Below are positions 4,356-6,551 of a stretch of DNA of 6,551 nt, in pieces. Within the stretch, counting starts at the first letter, position 1; the number at the start of each line of letters is the position of its first letter. A model generated the notes under the pieces. That model worked only from the letters and a program-made list of their open reading frames with translations, had not been told where the DNA came from and ran no database searches. The DNA comes from Gammaproteobacteria bacterium (GTDB lineage: Bacteria; Pseudomonadota; Gammaproteobacteria; HTCC5015). The DNA lies in the NCBI GenBank assembly GCA_020630145.1, contig JAHDBX010000025.1:4314-10864 (forward strand), written 5' to 3'. Both the position numbers and the translations under genes were made by a program.

Positions 4356-6479
4356 TTAGTTATTAAGCCTGACTTGTAGTTCAATTACAATTTGTGGAGG
4401 GTTTAGTACGTCTGTTGTAAAAATACCTGTGGGTTCAATACGAATATTGGTTATTGCAGCATCGTAGCCATCTGCATCGGGTGTGGCTGGGTGTGTATAG
4501 CTAAAACCATTGTTGCTTGAGTACGTAATATTGCCAGCCGTTATTGTTAGGTTGCTGCAATTGTTTGTGCAGCCCGTTCCATCTGGGTTTGTGCTATTGC
4601 CATCAACGACGCGAATTGGCAAACCGCTGCCATTTAAGTTACCAACAAATAATGCGGTGTTTGGCGGCAGGGCATCGTCAATCACAAGCGTATTGTTCGT
4701 TGTTGTACCTAAACCATTGTTAGTAATATTGATACTATAGTTTGCGATAGAGTTAGGAACGGCTTTAGGGTTTTCGCCAATACCACAAGGATTGCTTGTG
4801 CAGCTTATGGGGTCGTAAAGCGTTGTTGCTGACTTGCTAACATTGAGCGTAGCGGTAAGTGGACAATTAAATAAGTTGCTATTAGGTACGATGCTTAATG
4901 TACTCGTTGCTGCTGAAGGTGTGAGCCAATATAGGCCGTAGTTATCACCACCCCCTACTTCTTCATGATGAAATTCTAATAAATGATAACCCGCTTCTAA
5001 GCCCACAGTCACGGGGTTAACAGCGCTACCAGCACGGCCATGCCCGCCATAGTAGCCCGTGATAACATTGCCATCAATCAGTACTTCAACGGCGTCGTCG
5101 CCATCGACACCGATTTGATATAAGCCATCGGTAGGCGCTAATAATAAACCTTCAAAAATAGAAATATAGCGTTCATCATTATTTGTTTGATAAGGGTTAT
5201 TATTGCTACCCGTAGTATCAATATTATTAATCACGCCACTGCCAAATAAATTCCCCGTATTTACATAAGTGCTAATTAAGTTAGCAAACTCCGTTGCGTT
5301 GTTAGGGTGGGTGCTATTGCCGGTTTGGTCATAGGTTGATAAAAACACACCGCTAGCTGGTGCCGCACAGGGTGAAACAATGTCAGGGTTTAGAGGGATG
5401 GTGCTGCAAAATTCCAGTACGCTATTTGGCACAATTTCAAAACTGGAATTGCCTGGCGGTAGCCAATATAAATAATAGTTGTCGCCACCACTGACTTCTT
5501 CGTGGTGAAATGTAATCGTGTGGTAACCCGCTTCAAGACCAATCGACCCCGTGTTGGTGGGTGCATTATTACGGCCATGTCCGCCATAAAAGCCTGAAAC
5601 AACATTGCCATCAATAATCACTTCAACAGCATCATCACCGTCGACACCAAAAAAGTAAGTGCCGTCTGTTGGCACATTAATATAGCCATCAATAATGGTT
5701 AAGTAGTTAGTGTCGCTACCAAAGGGATTGTTGTTAGATGTGGCTGCAGTATTGATATTGCTAACAAAGCCCGTGCCAAATTCATTTGCTGGAATTGCAA
5801 CGCTGCTGATTTGGCTTGCAAAAGCTGTCGTATTGTTTGGGTGGCCAAAACCTGTTTTGTCATAAGTAGTGATGGGTTCTAAAGTGATAGGCGCTGAGGG
5901 GCAATAGCTAAGTACGGAGTTAGGCACTATTGATAAACTGGTGTCGCCGGGTTGTTGCCAGTACAGTATATAACTATCGAAGCCCGTTAATTCATGATGC
6001 CTAAAACTAATATCATGATAGCCCGCCGCTAAAAATATAGAGCCGGGATTTTGTCCTGAGCCTGCGCTGGCATGTGCACCGTAAAAGCCCGAAATGGCGG
6101 TACCATTAATGAGTACTTCAATTGCATCGTCGCCATCCACTGCAAAAGTATAGGTGCCATCGGCAGGTATAAGTATGTAGCCTGAGATAATATTTAAAAA
6201 ATTATCATCGCTGCCGTAAGGGTTGCCTGCACCATTGACGTTGGCAACAGGGCCTAGGCCAAAGTTTAAGGCGCTTGTTGCATAGTTATCGACTAAGGTT
6301 TGAAATGTAGCCGCGCTACCCGGTGAGCCAGTAAAGCCTGTTGTATTATATGTAGACTGTTCCAAGCCAACAGACAGGCCGCTGACACCACAACTCGGTG
6401 TAACTTGGGCATAGCTATGGCTATAAATACCAAGGCATATAATACTGAGAAGTAGTTTGTATAAGGTTTGGGCGCTCAT
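4356..6479 (-). CDS. Large secreted protein with three PA14-like domains and a DUF11-like C-terminus
   Basis: This 707-residue protein starts with a Sec signal peptide (core LLLSIICLGI, likely cut after SYA at 24). Three tandem PA14-like units follow at about residues 43-193, 205-358 and 382-539. Each begins TYxxTG, contains DG-x-Y then VDGDDA(I/V)EV, then G(F/Y)YG(A/G)H, AGYH, H(H)E and YWL/YWQ, and ends PNSxLxxC. PA14 domains occur in adhesins, glycosidases and toxins and often bind carbohydrate; the paired aspartates recall the calcium-binding Asp-Asp of lectin-type PA14 domains. Residues about 543-707 form a beta-rich domain (NVSKSATTLYDP, ANYSINITNNG, DDALPPNTALFVG) resembling DUF11-type cell-surface repeats. 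No LPXTG, PEP-CTERM, transmembrane anchor or lipobox is present, so release or non-covalent surface attachment is likely. An in-frame TAG just upstream makes the ATG at 6479 the only ATG start. Function as an adhesin or glycan-binding protein is inference. Confidence 0.82.
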   Translation of the reverse strand: MSAQTLYKLLLSIICLGIYSHSYAQVTPSCGVSGLSVGLEQSTYNTTGFTGSPGSAATFQTLVDNYATSALNFGLGPVANVNGAGNPYGSDDNFLNIISGYILIPADGTYTFAVDGDDAIEVLINGTAISGFYGAHASAGSGQNPGSIFLAAGYHDISFRHHELTGFDSYILYWQQPGDTSLSIVPNSVLSYCPSAPITLEPITTYDKTGFGHPNNTTAFASQISSVAIPANEFGTGFVSNINTAATSNNNPFGSDTNYLTIIDGYINVPTDGTYFFGVDGDDAVEVIIDGNVVSGFYGGHGRNNAPTNTGSIGLEAGYHTITFHHEEVSGGDNYYLYWLPPGNSSFEIVPNSVLEFCSTIPLNPDIVSPCAAPASGVFLSTYDQTGNSTHPNNATEFANLISTYVNTGNLFGSGVINNIDTTGSNNNPYQTNNDERYISIFEGLLLAPTDGLYQIGVDGDDAVEVLIDGNVITGYYGGHGRAGSAVNPVTVGLEAGYHLLEFHHEEVGGGDNYGLYWLTPSAATSTLSIVPNSNLFNCPLTATLNVSKSATTLYDPISCTSNPCGIGENPKAVPNSIANYSINITNNGLGTTTNNTLVIDDALPPNTALFVGNLNGSGLPIRVVDGNSTNPDGTGCTNNCSNLTITAGNITYSSNNGFSYTHPATPDADGYDAAITNIRIEPTGIFTTDVLNPPQIVIELQVRLNN
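4359..4853 (-). other. DUF11-like C-terminal domain of the PA14 protein
   Basis: This encodes residues about 543-707. ANYSINITNNGLGTTTNNTL (579-598) followed by VIDDALPPNTALFVG (599-613) matches the usual DUF11 pattern of a polypeptide strand, a NxG turn and D-x-LP-x-x-x. Two close cysteine pairs, C560/C565 and C637/C641, could each form a local disulfide. The protein ends IVIELQVRLNN with no membrane anchor. The domain is recognised by pattern only. Confidence 0.55.
4863..5336 (-). repeat. PA14-like repeat 3
   Basis: This encodes residues about 382-539. Landmarks are TYDQTG, DGLYQIGVDGDDAVEVLIDG (451-470), GYYGGHGR (475-482), AGYHLLEFHHEEVGGGDNYG (496-515) and PNSNLFNC ending at C539. It is closest to repeat 2 in sequence. 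Confidence 0.75.
5406..5867 (-). repeat. PA14-like repeat 2
   Basis: This encodes residues about 205-358. Landmarks are TYDKTG, HPNN (213-216, also in repeat 3), DGTYFFGVDGDDAVEVIIDG (272-291), GFYGGHGR (296-303), AGYHTITFHHEEVSGGDNYY (317-336) and PNSVLEFC ending at C358. Confidence 0.75.
5901..6353 (-). repeat. PA14-like repeat 1
   Basis: This encodes residues about 43-193. Landmarks are TYNTTG, DGTYTFAVDGDDAIEVLING (107-126), GFYGAH (131-136), AGYHDISFRHHELTGFDSYI (152-171) and PNSVLSYC ending at C193. It is the most divergent of the three: it has GAHASAG in place of GGHGR and FDSY in place of GDNY. Confidence 0.72.
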
Positions 6480-6487
6480 AAATAGCT

Positions 6488-6493
6488 ATTATA
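6488..6493 (-). promoter_or_regulatory. Candidate -10 box (TATAAT) of the PA14 gene
   Basis: The minus strand carries a perfect TATAAT ending 8 bases before the ATG. With 17-base spacing the -35 position (6511-6516) reads TCATCA, which is poor, so the promoter may need an activator or be weak. The predicted transcript start, about 6481, leaves a leader of only about 2 bases. AT-rich sequence can give such boxes by chance. Confidence 0.5.
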
Positions 6494-6506
6494 AACTAAG
6501 CGTGCT

Positions 6507-6527
6507 TATATGATGAATGGTCATATA
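6507..6527. promoter_or_regulatory. Operator-like palindrome over the -35 region of the PA14 gene
   Basis: A perfect inverted repeat, TATATGA-N7-TCATATA, occupies 21 bases. Its near arm overlaps the expected -35 position of the candidate promoter. The size and symmetry fit a dimeric repressor or activator site. No regulator gene is in the window, so the binding protein is unknown. Confidence 0.4.
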
Positions 6528-6551
6528 TTTTGCTTTTCGCTAGCGTGTTAT

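Noticed and set aside
4510..5614. Open frames antisense to or overlapping the PA14 gene
   Set aside because: They lie inside a long gene with clear repeat structure, lack recognisable domains and look like shadows of its biased codons.
6432..6443. Lipoprotein lipobox around C15 of the PA14 protein
   Set aside because: The residue before Cys is Ile (SIIC), which does not fit the small residue required, and a good signal peptidase I site (SYA) follows.
1..6551. CRISPR array, tRNA/rRNA, transposase, phage or defence genes
   Set aside because: I looked for repeats with regular spacers, cloverleaf-like sequences and typical protein motifs on both strands and found none.

Overview
The window looks like a chromosomal segment of a gammaproteobacterium with moderate-to-low GC. 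The left part carries the conserved envelope/lipoate cluster dacA - D-amino-acid aminotransferase - ybeD - lipB - lipA, all on the plus strand and tightly packed. The proteins align well with the E. coli DacA, YbeD, LipB and LipA sequences from memory. The extra aminotransferase between dacA and ybeD is a variant I associate with environmental and marine gammaproteobacteria. I cannot name the species.

Layout. Positions 1-887 hold the 3' part of dacA (PBP5-type D,D-carboxypeptidase, 5' end outside the window). Next come a D-alanine-type class IV aminotransferase (890-1744) and ybeD (1734-2006, overlapping the previous gene by 11 bases). An intergenic element (about 2031-2141) consists of two inverted copies of a GC-rich 20-bp palindrome, REP/REPIN-like. 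Then follow lipB (2159-2866) and lipA (2882-3811). The 3' end of lipA is damaged: a short internal segment is missing, and the family's C-terminal RSSYHA motif is still readable but only in another frame (3760-3822). To the right the gene content changes to accessory, minus-strand genes: a small secreted protein of unknown function (3863-4192) and a large secreted protein with three tandem PA14-like domains and a DUF11-like C-terminal domain (4356-6479). The latter has a perfect TATAAT and an operator-like palindrome just upstream.

How the genes relate. DacA trims the terminal D-alanine from peptidoglycan stem peptides, and the adjacent aminotransferase could convert D-alanine to pyruvate and D-glutamate. 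LipB transfers octanoyl from acyl carrier protein to lipoyl domains, and LipA inserts two sulfurs to make lipoyl groups. If the lipA lesion is real, this pathway stops at the octanoyl stage unless a second lipA or a lipoate-salvage ligase exists. The PA14 protein is probably exported and glycan-binding, and is unrelated to the housekeeping cluster.

No convincing new multi-gene system (defence, secretion, mobile element, CRISPR) is visible. The points most worth following are the lipA lesion, the covarying inverted palindrome pair, and the promoter/operator arrangement of the PA14 gene.
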